In this document: piece after piece, positions 43,956 through 54,612 of the stretch
Layout: each line of letters begins with the position of its first letter
How positions within the stretch are numbered: position 1 is the stretch's first letter
From: VRUE01 sp036266075
GTDB lineage: Bacteria; Actinomycetota; Thermoleophilia; Solirubrobacterales; 70-9
DNA: 64,000 nt
Reading direction: 5' to 3'
Assembly: GCA_036266075.1 (NCBI GenBank)
Contig: DATANV010000015.1
Coordinates: 1 to 64,000 of the forward strand
Made by a program: the position numbers and the translations under genes
Notes under the pieces: generated by a model
What the model was told of the DNA's origin: nothing
The model's input: only the letters and a program-made list of their open reading frames with translations
The model's database searches: none

Positions 43956-43975
43956 ATGCGAACATGTGTTCGCAT
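43956..43975. promoter_or_regulatory. LexA (SOS) box
   Basis: ATGCGAAC-ATGT-GTTCGCAT: perfect 8-bp arms around 4 bp, containing the CGAACnnnnGTTCG consensus of actinobacterial and Gram-positive LexA sites. The right arm overlaps the ATG of the radical SAM gene, so LexA binding would occlude initiation. It falls in the 153-bp gap 43821-43973, which has no other gene. Confidence 0.85.
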
Positions 43976-45065
43976 GCGCTGGGACGAACAGCGAGTCGAG
44001 AACGACCTGCGGTTGCCGGGGGTCGGCGACGGCACGGTCGTGCGGACCTTCGACGCTCCGGAGGCGATGGGCATCAACTTCCACGAGGTTCGCGCTCGCT
44101 CGGCGCTGAACCACGTGCCAGGCGGGCGCTACGGGTTCGACTGGACGATCAACCCGTATCGAGGATGCACCCACGCCTGCGTATTCTGCTTCGCTCGCCG
44201 CACGCACACCTATCTGGACTTCGATGCGGGGCGGGACTTCGAGCGGGAGATCGTCGTCAAGGTCAACACGCCGGAGCGGTTGCGGGCGGAGTTGGCGCGG
44301 CCGAGCTGGAAGCGCGAGCTGGTCGCGTTGGGGACCAACACCGATCCTTACCAGTGGGTGGAGAGCCGCTACCGGATAATGCCCGAGATCCTCGAGGCGC
44401 TGGGAGCCGCCGAGACGCCGGTCTCGGTCCTGACCAAGTCGCCTCTCGTCCTGCGCGACGTCGAGCTCTTCGAGCGTATGGCGAAGCGGCTGCCGGTCTC
44501 GGTCAACCTCTCGGTCCCGACCCTAGACGAGCGGGCCTGGCGAGCCACCGAGCCGCATACGCCCAGCCCGTCGGCCCGCCTCGACGCCGTCGCCGAGCTG
44601 CGCCGCCGCGGCATCGGCTCCGGCGTCCTCATCGCCCCCCTGATGCCCGGCATCAACGACGACCCCGACCAGGTCCAGCCGATCCTCGAGAGAGCCAAAG
44701 AAGCAAACGCCACCTTCGTAGGCGGCGTAGCCCTCCATCTCCGCGACGAGGTGAGAGACGTCTTCTTCGCCTGGCTGGAGGCAAAACGCCCCGATCTGCT
44801 CCCAAGGTACGAGCAGCTCTACCAAGGAGGTCGGGCCTACCTCCATCCCGAGCAGCGCAAACGCGCTACCCGAGCCGTGCGAGGTTGGGGGAGGGGGAGG
44901 TCGTCTCGGGGGAGTGGCGAGGGGGCGGGGGGTTCTTCGCCGCCCGAAGGCTCCGCAGGGCAAGGCCCCATCCCTTCAGGCGCGATGTCCCTTCGTCCGA
45001 AGGAGCGCGTAGGGCAAGAAGGGCCCCCCGCCCCCTCGGCACGCAACCAGGAACCCCTGTTCTGA
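43974..45065 (+). CDS. Rv2578c/SplB-like radical SAM protein
   Basis: Radical SAM enzyme of 363 residues. The cluster motif is GCTHACVFCFARRTH (CxxxCxxC), following INPYRG; ELVALGTNTDPYQ and VSVLTKSP are further family blocks. The ATG at 43974 gives MRWDEQ, the start type of its mycobacterial homologue. Related proteins repair DNA photoproducts, and an SOS box covers the start, so a DNA repair role is likely. From about residue 310 the protein continues with 54 low-complexity residues encoded by repetitive DNA, probably an incidental extension. Confidence 0.88.
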   Translation: MRWDEQRVENDLRLPGVGDGTVVRTFDAPEAMGINFHEVRARSALNHVPGGRYGFDWTINPYRGCTHACVFCFARRTHTYLDFDAGRDFEREIVVKVNTPERLRAELARPSWKRELVALGTNTDPYQWVESRYRIMPEILEALGAAETPVSVLTKSPLVLRDVELFERMAKRLPVSVNLSVPTLDERAWRATEPHTPSPSARLDAVAELRRRGIGSGVLIAPLMPGINDDPDQVQPILERAKEANATFVGGVALHLRDEVRDVFFAWLEAKRPDLLPRYEQLYQGGRAYLHPEQRKRATRAVRGWGRGRSSRGSGEGAGGSSPPEGSAGQGPIPSGAMSLRPKERVGQEGPPAPSARNQEPLF

Positions 45066-46013
45066 TCACCCTTCGTCGAGCAGCTCGAACAGGCACTCGC
45101 TCGGAGCTTTGTCGTCCCGAAACCGCCTGAACCGCGCCCCATGGCGAATCCTGCCGGCCGCAGCATGGTCGTAGCCGACTTCGATGACAAGCTCGGGCCG
45201 TAACGCCACCCACTCGAGGTCGCGCCCGCCCGTCCAGCGGCTTGGCTCGGCAGTGCCGTGCTCGCCGGTCTCGAGCGGGGCCAGCAGGGTCCGCAGATCG
45301 CGTTTCATCTGCGCGCTGAAGCCGGAGATGTGGCCTACCGAGCGCAGGCCGTTGCCGTCGTAGAGGCCGAGGATCAGCGAGCCGACCGTGCCCTCCGCTT
45401 TGCCGGGGCGCCAGCCCATCACCACGCAGTCGATCTCGCGCTCGCGCTTGACCTTCGCCATTCCCCGCCGTTTGCCCGGCTCGTACGGCGCATTGAGCTG
45501 CTTGGCGATCGTGCCCTCGGTCCGGCGCAGCCAATCTTCGGCGCGCGCCGGGTCGCGCTCCAGCGGCGACAGCTCGACGCCCGTCCGCCGCGCCAGGGCC
45601 TCCAGCCGCGCTCGCCGCTCGGCGAGCGGGCGCTCGAGCAGCGCCTCGTCCTCCTCGGCCAGCAGGTCGAAGACCACGTACTCGACCGGGATCTCCTTGG
45701 AGAGCAGCTCGATCCGCGATGCGGCCGGGTGGATCCGTTCCTGCAGCGCGTCGAATTCGAGATTTCCCGCGGAGTCGCGGATCACCAGCTCGCCGTCGAG
45801 CACGTAGCGGCCCGGCGCGAAGCGCAGCTCGGGGAAGTAGCGCGCCAGCGTTTTGCCGCCGCGCGATTGCACGTATGCGTCCTCGCCGTCGACGAAGACG
45901 ATCGCGCGGAAGCCGTCGAGCTTCTCCTCGTAGGCCCACTCCTCGCCGCGCGGCAGCTCTTTGCGGGTCAGCGCCAGCTGCGGCTTGATCGGCGGTTTCA
46001 ACGGCAGGGCCAC
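45066..46013 (-). CDS. ATP-dependent DNA ligase (LigC type)
   Basis: Seals nicks using ATP. 315 residues. Motif I is EKLDGFRA (adenylated Lys), motif III VVFDLLAEED, motif IV EGTIAKQLNAPYEPGKR and motif V-like VKRERE; an OB-fold follows. No primase or nuclease domain is fused, unlike LigD. It ends at the last base of the convergent radical SAM gene. No Ku gene is nearby. Confidence 0.92.
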   Translation of the reverse strand: MALPLKPPIKPQLALTRKELPRGEEWAYEEKLDGFRAIVFVDGEDAYVQSRGGKTLARYFPELRFAPGRYVLDGELVIRDSAGNLEFDALQERIHPAASRIELLSKEIPVEYVVFDLLAEEDEALLERPLAERRARLEALARRTGVELSPLERDPARAEDWLRRTEGTIAKQLNAPYEPGKRRGMAKVKREREIDCVVMGWRPGKAEGTVGSLILGLYDGNGLRSVGHISGFSAQMKRDLRTLLAPLETGEHGTAEPSRWTGGRDLEWVALRPELVIEVGYDHAAAGRIRHGARFRRFRDDKAPSECLFELLDEG

Positions 46014-46045
46014 AGCGGCAGTTTGGCGGTGGTGGCGTTGCCCGT

Positions 46046-47700
<1,655 letters not shown>

Positions 47701-47704
<4 letters not shown>

Positions 47705-48657
47705 CGGGCTGAGTCCCCCAGCCTCACCCGCGGGTCGAGATAGGCGTAGGCGACGTCGGCCAGGGCGTTGCAGAGGACGACGAAAAAGGCGCCGAACAGG
47801 GTCACCGCCATGATCGGCGGCAGGTCCAGGCTTTCGAGCGATTCGAAGGCGTACTGACCGACGCCATTGAGGCCGAAGAGGGCTTCGACGAGAATCGCGC
47901 CGCCGAGCAAGACGCCGACGTCGAGGCCGAGCAGGGTGACCATCGGGATCAACGAGTTCCGCAGTACGTGGCGCGTCATCACCCGTCGCTCGCTGAGCCC
48001 CTTGGCACGCGCCGTACGCACGTAGTCCTCGTTCATCACGTCGAGCATGCTGGAGCGCATCACACGGCTGTAGAAGCCGATCTGGATCGCCGCCAGGCTG
48101 ATCCAGGGCAGGACCAGGTGAGACGCCCATTCGAAGGGTTCTTCGGTCAGCTTGACGTAACCGCCCGAGGGGAAGATGCCGGTCTGGTAGGAGAGGTAGT
48201 TGAGCAGAACCGCGGCGAGCCAGAAGACTGGGATCGAAATGCCCATCACCGCGACCACGGTCAGGATCCGGTCGAGCCGCCCGCCTGCCTGCACGGCCGA
48301 GAGGTAGCCGAAGAGGATGCCGAAGAACAGCCAGATCACGGCGGCGCCGATGCACAGCGAGAAGGTCGCCGGGATGCCTTCGACGATCCTCTCGTCGACC
48401 TCTTCGCGCGTCGTGTAGGAGATCAGGTCGCCGCTGAAGATCTTGTCCATAGTCGTCAGGTACTGCCGTGGCAAGGAGTCGTCGAAGCCCCATTCTTCTT
48501 CGATGCCGGCGACCAGCGTCGGCGTCGGATTGCGTCCCGCCAGCCGCCGCGCCGGGTCGGAGTTCGGGATCACGTTGAAGATCAGGAAGACGATCACCGA
48601 GATCGTGAAGAGCACGGCGATGGCGCCGAGCAGGCGACGGACGACGAAACGACCCAT
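47701..48657 (-). CDS. ABC transporter permease, DppB-like
   Basis: 318 residues with six membrane helices. It begins VVRRLLGAIAVLFTISVIVF, standard for DppB/OppB, and carries the EAA loop DYVRTARAKGLSERRVMTRH before LLGGAILVEALFGLNGVG. Start and stop overlap its neighbours (TGATG with the DppC-like gene, GTGA with the ATPase), showing a tightly coupled operon. Confidence 0.95.
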
Positions 48658-49709
48658 CAGACCGGGGTTCCCTCGGGCTCCGCGAGCCCGGCGTGGGCCT
48701 CGAGCCGGATCTTCGCCTTGGGGTCGAGCGCGTCGCGCAAACCGTCGCCGATCACGTTCAGCGAGAGCACCGTCAGCAAAATCATCGTCCCGGGCAGGAT
48801 CGTCAGCAGCGGCGCGCTGGTGATCAGGTCGTTGCCGGTGGCGATCATCGCCCCCCAGGATGCGTTCGGCGGCTGCACGCCGACCCCGAGGAAGGAGAGC
48901 GCCGACTCGAGCAGCATGTTGTTGGCGACGTTGATCGTGAAGAAGACGATGATCGTCGAGGCGAGGTTGGGCAGCAGCTCGCCGAACATCACCCGCAGTG
49001 GCCCCGCCCCCTGGGCGACCGCGGCCTCGACGAAGTCCTTCTCGCGCAGCGAGAGCACCTGGCCGCGCACCGGTCGTGCGGTGTAGGGGATCAGCACCCC
49101 GCCGATGATCAGGATCGGGATCCAGATCGAGCCGCTGGAGATCGTCAGTGGTCCGATCTGCAGACCGCCGACCGCCAGCGCGATACCCAAGGCGATCGCC
49201 AGGAGCAGGACCGGGAAGGCCCAGATCACATCCAGTGCCCGCGAGATCAGCGTGTCGGTCCAGCCGCGGTAATAGCCGGCGAGCAGACCGAGGACGACCG
49301 CCAGGAGGGTCGTGATCAGTGCCGAGGTCAGAGCGATGAAGAGCGAGGTCCGCCCGCCGTACATCAGACGGACCATCTCGTCGCGGCCGAGCCGCCCGTC
49401 GGCGCCGAGGAAGAACTTGCCGCCAGCGCCGAACCAGAGCGGGCCGATCGGGCGCCCGGCGGGGTCGACGACTTCCCTGATCTCGCCGTCGACCTCGACC
49501 TTCTCCAGCGTGTGCGTGGCGTTCGGGCCGGTGTCTGCCAGGTGATCGGCCCACAGCGGCGCGGCGAGGACGAAGAGGACGATCAGGACGAAGACGACGA
49601 TGAAGACGAGGGTGCCGCGGTTGCGCCGCAGCCGCCGCAGGGCAACACGCCACGGCCCGCGCCCAACCGCCGCAGCGCTTGCCGGCGGGGGCTGGGGCTG
49701 GTCGACCAC
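48657..49709 (-). CDS. ABC transporter permease, DppC-like
   Basis: 350 residues from GTG 49709. After the first helix (TLVFIVVFVLIVLFVLAAPL) there is an extracytoplasmic stretch of roughly 70 residues ending FFLGADGRLGRD, then the permease domain with EKDFVEAAVAQGAGPLRVMF (EAA loop). The longer-than-usual external segment may contact the binding protein. 25 bp downstream of the binding-protein gene. Confidence 0.93.
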   Translation of the reverse strand: MVDQPQPPPASAAAVGRGPWRVALRRLRRNRGTLVFIVVFVLIVLFVLAAPLWADHLADTGPNATHTLEKVEVDGEIREVVDPAGRPIGPLWFGAGGKFFLGADGRLGRDEMVRLMYGGRTSLFIALTSALITTLLAVVLGLLAGYYRGWTDTLISRALDVIWAFPVLLLAIALGIALAVGGLQIGPLTISSGSIWIPILIIGGVLIPYTARPVRGQVLSLREKDFVEAAVAQGAGPLRVMFGELLPNLASTIIVFFTINVANNMLLESALSFLGVGVQPPNASWGAMIATGNDLITSAPLLTILPGTMILLTVLSLNVIGDGLRDALDPKAKIRLEAHAGLAEPEGTPV

Positions 49710-49734
49710 CGGCCTATTGTGAAGCGGCGGGCGG

Positions 49735-51360
49735 CTACTTGAACTGGAAGCTCGCCAGGTCCTGCCCGAAGGTTGGGTTGAAGACCACGTCGTCGAGGTT
49801 GACGTCGCTCGAAACGAAGGTCGAGACGGTCCGCGTCCCATAGGGCGCCCAGGGGGCCTGTTCCATGTATTCGCGGTCGAGTGCCGCGTATTCGGCTTCC
49901 TGCGTGGCGCCTAACGTTTCCTTGGAGAGCCTGGCGATCTTCGCGTTCAGCTTCGGGTCGTCGATCTGCGCGTAGTTGCTGTTTTCCTGAGGCAGGATGC
50001 TTTCGCCGGCCAGCAGCGGCTGAAAGAAGTCGTTCGGGTGCGGGTAGTCCTGGTACCAGTCGAGCCAGCCGGTGTCGAGATCGGGCGTCGAGAGGTTGCC
50101 CGTGAGGGTGAAATAGTCTTCGGCGGCGACTTCCTTCAGCTTCGCGTTGAAGCCGAGTTTGTTGAGCACGTCCTGGTAGTAGGCGGTGGCTTCGTTGTTC
50201 GGGCTTTCGTCGTCGGTCCAGACCGTGATGTCGCGGTCGGACGGGTTGGCTTCGGCGATCAGCTGCTTCGCCTTCCCCATGTCGTAGGGGTAGAGCTCGT
50301 ACTTCTCGTAGCCCGGGATCCCCGGCGGCAGGATCTGTTGGATCGGTTTCAGGGAGCCGGCGTAGATCCGTTCCATCGCGGCGCCGTTGAGCGCGTAGTT
50401 GACCGCCTGGCGCACCTTGACGTCGTCGAACGGCGGCTTCGTCGTGTTCATCCAGAAGAAGTAATTGCTGATCGTCGGCTCGACCCGGAACTGGCTGCCT
50501 TCGTACTTTTCCTTGACCTTGTTGTAGAGGTCCGAGGGGATCGTGGTCTGCATCCAGTCGGAGCTGCCGCGTTCGACTTCGTTGACCTGGGTCGAGGGGT
50601 TGCCGACCACCTTGATGTCGATCTTGTCGACGTGGCCACTGGGCACATCCGGCATCAGCGCGGCGTTGTTCTTTTCCCACTGCGGGTTGCGGTCGTAGGA
50701 CCAGCTGCGGCCCGGTTCGGTCTTGACGATCTCGTAGGGCCCGGTCCCGGGGGGCGGATCCGCGGTCATGTTCTTGACCGGCGTGTCGGCCGGCAGGACG
50801 GTCACGTACAACAGCGCCAGCTCGCTGGTGAAGGTGCCGCGCGGCTGGGTCAGTTCGATCACGATCTTGCCGGTCTTGTCGTCGGTTTTGATGCCGGGGA
50901 TGCCGCCCGACTTGGTTTCGGCGAACTTTTCGGCGCCGACAATGCCGGTGTAGAAGGTGGAGCCACCGGAGTTGAGCTTGAACATCCGTTCGACCGAGGC
51001 GGCAAAGTCAGAGGCCTTGACCGGCGTCCCGTCGGAGTATTTGAGGCCCTTGCGCAGGGTCAGCGTGTAGGTCTTGCCGCCGCTGCTGATCTTCGGCAGG
51101 CTCTCGGCCAGCCCCGGTACCACCTTGCTGCCGGTCTGGCCGCTCTCGTGGGCGTAGGTGAGCAGCGGCACGTAAGTCGCGTACATCGCCGTCCAGGCTT
51201 CGACGGTGCGAGCCAGCGCCGGGTCGAGGGAATCGGGGAACGAGGCGTAGGTGCCGTTCAGCGTGCCCCCCTCCTTGCCGCCCGAGCTGCTGCATGAGGA
51301 GAGGCTTAACGCGACAACCGCAAGACAGGCAACAGCTAGCACCGCGCCGAACTTCTTCAC
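49735..51360 (-). CDS. ABC transporter substrate-binding lipoprotein (SBP family 5)
   Basis: 541 residues. The signal peptide ends in the lipobox LSSC (MKKFGAVLAVACLAVVALSLSSC is its full extent, Cys at 23), followed by SSSGGKEGG. GTLNGTYASFPDSLDPA, YSDGTPVKASDFAASVERM and GTGPYEIVK are the usual family 5 blocks. Likely binds peptides or similar oligomers. GTG start overlaps the upstream MFS stop (GTGA). Confidence 0.93.
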   Translation of the reverse strand: MKKFGAVLAVACLAVVALSLSSCSSSGGKEGGTLNGTYASFPDSLDPALARTVEAWTAMYATYVPLLTYAHESGQTGSKVVPGLAESLPKISSGGKTYTLTLRKGLKYSDGTPVKASDFAASVERMFKLNSGGSTFYTGIVGAEKFAETKSGGIPGIKTDDKTGKIVIELTQPRGTFTSELALLYVTVLPADTPVKNMTADPPPGTGPYEIVKTEPGRSWSYDRNPQWEKNNAALMPDVPSGHVDKIDIKVVGNPSTQVNEVERGSSDWMQTTIPSDLYNKVKEKYEGSQFRVEPTISNYFFWMNTTKPPFDDVKVRQAVNYALNGAAMERIYAGSLKPIQQILPPGIPGYEKYELYPYDMGKAKQLIAEANPSDRDITVWTDDESPNNEATAYYQDVLNKLGFNAKLKEVAAEDYFTLTGNLSTPDLDTGWLDWYQDYPHPNDFFQPLLAGESILPQENSNYAQIDDPKLNAKIARLSKETLGATQEAEYAALDREYMEQAPWAPYGTRTVSTFVSSDVNLDDVVFNPTFGQDLASFQFK

Positions 51361-52664
51361 GTCAGGGGCCTCCGATCTGAGCTGGGCAGGACCTCCGCTG
51401 CAATCAACTCCACCATAATCTCGTCTCCGGCGTCAAGATCGTCTGGACGCTTTTTCCCCTCGCTAGCAGGCCATTTCCTGCCCAGGAGAGGCGTGGCGAT
51501 AGCGACTATCGCCAGCACTCCGACCCCGGCGACGAGGAAGGCGGCACGCGGGCTGCTGCTGGTCGCCACCAGGCCCCCCAGCAGGAACCCGACCCCCGGC
51601 ATCGCCGCCCCGATCGACTCCAGCACGCTCATCACCCGCGCCTGCATGCGCTCGGCGGTCAGCTCCTGCACGGCGCTGATCGCGCTGACCCACTGCACGC
51701 CGTTGCCGCTGCCGCCGAGCGCGGCGGCGACGCAGGCCACCGCCAAGCTCGGCGCAGCCGCCATCGCGAGGTAGCCGGCACCCACCACGAGCGTGCTGAA
51801 GAAGAGCAGGCTGGGCAGCGCCGCGCGCCGGCTGGCCGCGAAGACGACGCTGCCCAGCACCATGCCGACGCCCCAACTGGCCAACAGCAGGCCGTAACCG
51901 GCGTCGCCGGCGTTGAGGGTCTGCTTGGCGTAGATCACCTCGATCGGCAGAACCGCCGCGAAGAAGACGAAGGCCGCCCCCTGCGCGGTCAGCAGGCGCC
52001 GCAGGGTCCTCGTCCGGCGGATGTAGGCGAAGCCGGCGCGCAGGCGCTGGCGGAAGTCCGAGGGGTCGGGCTCGACCTCGGGCAGCCGCCCAGCGGTGAG
52101 CAGGATCACGGCGATTGCGTAGAAGGACGCGGCGTCCAGCAGCAGCGCCGTCTGCACGCCGAAGCCGGCGACCACCAGCCCGGCGATCGCCGGGCCAGCT
52201 GCTGCGCCGCCGGTGAAGGCGACGTTGAGGATCGCGTTGCCCGCCCGCAGCTCGCCGGCCGGCTCGAGCAGGCGGACGACGACGGCGCGGGTCAGCGCCC
52301 TGCCCGAGAGGGCGAGGGCGCCGTCGATCGCAGCCAGGGCGATCACGCCAGCCAGCGAGAAGCTATCTGCCAACAGCGCCAAGCCACCGAAGGCAACGGC
52401 CTCGCCGCAATAGATCACCGGCAGGGCAAAGCGCGGCTGCGGCTGCTCGACCCGAGTGACCAGCGCGGGGGCCAGTAAGGCCGGCAGGAAGCGGGTTCCG
52501 AGGAACAGCCCGGCGGTGGCAAAGGCGCTGTCGGTGCGGTCGAAGACCAGCACCGAGAGGGCGACGATTCCCATCCAGTCGCCCAACTCGTTGACGGCAT
52601 AGGTCGTCGCCAGGCGCCGAAAGAGGGGCCTGTGCAGGGGGTCGGTCAGGCGTGGTTTACGCAT
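51357..52664 (-). CDS. MFS transporter (first gene of the ABC operon)
   Basis: 435 residues with about twelve membrane helices. It begins RLATTYAVNELGDWMGIVAL, a pattern of MFS proteins of the EntS/MdfA-like group, and has the characteristic motif A-like stretch GRALTRAVVVRLLEP between helices. It is followed directly by the binding protein, DppC, DppB and ATPase genes; a major facilitator heading a peptide importer operon is unusual. Substrate not inferable. Confidence 0.9.
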   Translation of the reverse strand: MRKPRLTDPLHRPLFRRLATTYAVNELGDWMGIVALSVLVFDRTDSAFATAGLFLGTRFLPALLAPALVTRVEQPQPRFALPVIYCGEAVAFGGLALLADSFSLAGVIALAAIDGALALSGRALTRAVVVRLLEPAGELRAGNAILNVAFTGGAAAGPAIAGLVVAGFGVQTALLLDAASFYAIAVILLTAGRLPEVEPDPSDFRQRLRAGFAYIRRTRTLRRLLTAQGAAFVFFAAVLPIEVIYAKQTLNAGDAGYGLLLASWGVGMVLGSVVFAASRRAALPSLLFFSTLVVGAGYLAMAAAPSLAVACVAAALGGSGNGVQWVSAISAVQELTAERMQARVMSVLESIGAAMPGVGFLLGGLVATSSSPRAAFLVAGVGVLAIVAIATPLLGRKWPASEGKKRPDDLDAGDEIMVELIAAEVLPSSDRRPLT

Positions 52665-52691
52665 TGCTGTCGGCCGGTCCTACCGGATTTC

Positions 52692-52722
52692 TGCACAAGT
52701 TTTCCTGCAGATGCACAAGTTT
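52692..52722. promoter_or_regulatory. Tandem 11-bp direct repeats upstream of a small transcription unit
   Basis: TGCACAAGTTT occurs at 52692-52702 and 52712-52722, 20 bp apart (two helical turns), just upstream of a TACAAA at 52737-52742 that could be a -10 element. Likely regulator binding sites for the small unit on the plus strand or the divergent MFS operon. Confidence 0.55.
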
Positions 52723-52820
52723 CCGCCAAGCTGTGCTACAAAATGCATACGCAACGCACGAGTTTCAGATCGCAGTGCATCGATCTGAGGGCTTCAGTCG
52801 AAAGGAAGGGGAACAGGTCA

Positions 52821-52838
52821 ATGGGCTTCCGTAACTAA
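52821..52838 (+). CDS. Five-codon ORF (MGFRN) within a small transcription unit
   Basis: ATG GGC TTC CGT AAC TAA encodes MGFRN. GGAAGGGG lies nine bases upstream as a plausible ribosome-binding site. It is followed by two hairpins, the second an intrinsic terminator, so a separate short RNA with this ORF seems likely. An alternative reading starts at ATG 52745 in the same frame and gives 31 residues. Function unknown; it could be a leader, a regulatory peptide, or an accidental ORF in an sRNA. Confidence 0.35.
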   Translation: MGFRN

Positions 52839-52845
52839 ATCTTTC

Positions 52846-52864
52846 GCGAACGCAAGGCGTTCGC
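52846..52864 (+). other. Stem-loop after the five-codon ORF
   Basis: GCGAACGC-AAG-GCGTTCGC: perfect 8-bp stem with a 3-nt loop, seven bases after the TAA. Probably part of the small RNA structure. Confidence 0.65.
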
Positions 52865-52875
52865 TCCAGTTTGGG

Positions 52876-52909
52876 GAAGGGCGCCTTTGGGGCGCCCTTC
52901 GTCATTTTT
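52876..52909 (+). terminator. Intrinsic terminator of the small transcription unit
   Basis: GAAGGGCGCC (52876-52885) pairs with GGCGCCCTTC (52891-52900) around a 5-nt loop, followed by TTTTT at 52905-52909. The remaining intergenic DNA to 53111 has no recognised feature. Confidence 0.85.
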
Positions 52910-53111
52910 GGGCACTATCCGGCTTCCGCCGGACGGGCAAATCTACGCTCTGGGAAGCGCCTCGCAATGCGGCCACCGAGCTTGCCAGGCGTCGGCCACC
53001 CGAGTACCTTGGGCCGTCCAAGTTGCGTTAGGCGCAAGTTTCGTGATCGCGGCGCAGGGAATGGACTCTCGTTCATGAACCTGTAGGCCAGGGTCTCGGC
53101 GCTTGCGCGCG

Positions 53112-54536
53112 ATGCCTGGACCCAGATGGCCGATGGATGAGAAGCGTCCCACCCGTCCCGTGATTGCAGCCATGGGCCTAGCCCTGGCGGCGACGCTTGC
53201 CGCCGCTGCATGGTGGGCGCCGGAATGCGACTGGAATATCCCGCTGTTCGCGGTCCTGCTCGCCTTCTCGGTCTTCAGCGACCTGACCGCCGTCTCCACC
53301 GAGTCGAGGGTCAAGGTCTCCGGCAGCTTCTTGGCGCTGGTGGTGGCAATGGTCTTCCTCGGCGGCACCCCGGCCAGCTTGATCGGGGTCGCGACGATCG
53401 TCGTCGGCTGGCTGCGCTGGCACGACGAAGGGCACTACCTGCTCAACAATGTGCTGACCTACGCCTTCTTCCCGCTGGTCGGCGGGATCGCCTTCATGGC
53501 GTTGATCGATGCGGCTCACCTGACCCAGGACGACGCCTACTTCTACCTGCTGGTCTTCGGGCTCTTCCAGTTCTCGCTGGCGATCAACTTCGTGCTGGTC
53601 GCCGGCTACCGCGCCTACGTCGAGCGCGCAACCTTTGCCAGTCAGCTGAGGGTGCTGCCGCCGGTGCTGCCATCCGAGTTCGCCAGCGCGATGCTTGCCG
53701 TCGCGGTGGCCTTCGTCTACCACGTGATCGGCATCTCCGCGATCGCCCTCTTCGGCGTCGTCTTGATCACCTTCCAGTACCTGCTCGGCCAACTGCTGCT
53801 CTCCCAGCAGCGTGCCCATGAGCTGGAGCGGCGCAGCAAGCAGTTGGCCAGCTTCCAGGTGGGGATGTTGAGCGCGCTGCTGCGCACGCTCGACCTGCGG
53901 GACCAGATGACCGCCCGCCACAGCGCCGCAGTCGCCCGCTACTCGCGGGCGATTGCCCAGCGGGCTGGCTACTCGCGCCGCGAGGAGGAGCTGGTCCACA
54001 TCGCCGCATTGCTGCATGACATCGGCAAGTTCATCCTCCCCGACCGGATCCTGAAGGCCAACGTGCCGCTGACCGACGAAGACTGGATGCTGATCCGTCG
54101 CCACCCACAGCAGGGCGCTCGCGTCGTCTCCTCGCTCGACGGCTACGGGCCAGTGGCCGAGATCATCCTCGCCCACCACGAGCGGGTCGACGGCAAGGGC
54201 TACCCGCGCGGCCTCGAAGGCGACGACATCCCGGAGCTGGCGCGGATCATCTCCGTCGCCGATACCTACGACGTGATGACGGCCCGCGACTCCTACCGCG
54301 CGCCGGTCTCCAGCTACGAGGCGATTCAGGAGCTGCGGCGGGTCGCCGGCAAACAGCTCGACGCCCGCTTCGTCGAGGTCTTCATCGAGCTGCTGGAGGG
54401 CAAGGACGTCTCCTTCCGCCACGGCGAGGAGGCCGACTTCGAGCGCGAGCTCGCGCTCGAAGCCCGGATTGCCGAGACCGCCAGCCCCGGCGTCGACGCC
54501 GGCCGCTTCCAGGTGCCCGGCGTCAGCGTCGGCTGA
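53112..54536 (+). CDS. Membrane HD-GYP cyclic-di-GMP phosphodiesterase
   Basis: 474 residues from ATG 53112; ATG 53133 is an equally possible start. About seven hydrophobic helices occupy residues 20-235, then a coiled segment (LLSQQRAHELERRSKQLAS) leads to the HD-GYP domain: TARHSAAVARY, LLHDIGKFILPDRIL (HD) and HHERVDGKGYPRGL (GYP). Predicted to degrade c-di-GMP at the membrane. The BcsA-like enzyme at 20016, with its PilZ domain, is a possible downstream target (inference). Confidence 0.92.
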   Translation: MPGPRWPMDEKRPTRPVIAAMGLALAATLAAAAWWAPECDWNIPLFAVLLAFSVFSDLTAVSTESRVKVSGSFLALVVAMVFLGGTPASLIGVATIVVGWLRWHDEGHYLLNNVLTYAFFPLVGGIAFMALIDAAHLTQDDAYFYLLVFGLFQFSLAINFVLVAGYRAYVERATFASQLRVLPPVLPSEFASAMLAVAVAFVYHVIGISAIALFGVVLITFQYLLGQLLLSQQRAHELERRSKQLASFQVGMLSALLRTLDLRDQMTARHSAAVARYSRAIAQRAGYSRREEELVHIAALLHDIGKFILPDRILKANVPLTDEDWMLIRRHPQQGARVVSSLDGYGPVAEIILAHHERVDGKGYPRGLEGDDIPELARIISVADTYDVMTARDSYRAPVSSYEAIQELRRVAGKQLDARFVEVFIELLEGKDVSFRHGEEADFERELALEARIAETASPGVDAGRFQVPGVSVG

Positions 54537-54612
54537 CCCCCCGCCGACGGGCCTAAAACCGGAGCCGGGGGTGTTTTCGGCCGGTCGGCGGGGGCGATAC
54601 GGTTCGGGCCGA

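Noticed and set aside
43927..44109. 60-codon ORF with a good GGAGGAG before its ATG, overlapping the LexA box
   Set aside because: Out of frame with and mostly inside the radical SAM gene; translation is Arg/Ser/Thr-rich without structure. A leader role cannot be excluded but nothing supports it.
52632..52820. Upstream extension of the MGFRN frame to give a 68-residue protein
   Set aside because: It would begin within the MFS gene and run through the putative promoter and operator repeats; only the segment near 52745-52838 could be transcribed from there.
52871..53086. Short plus-strand ORFs between the terminator and the HD-GYP gene
   Set aside because: They start before or inside the intrinsic terminator and lack ribosome-binding sites and motifs.
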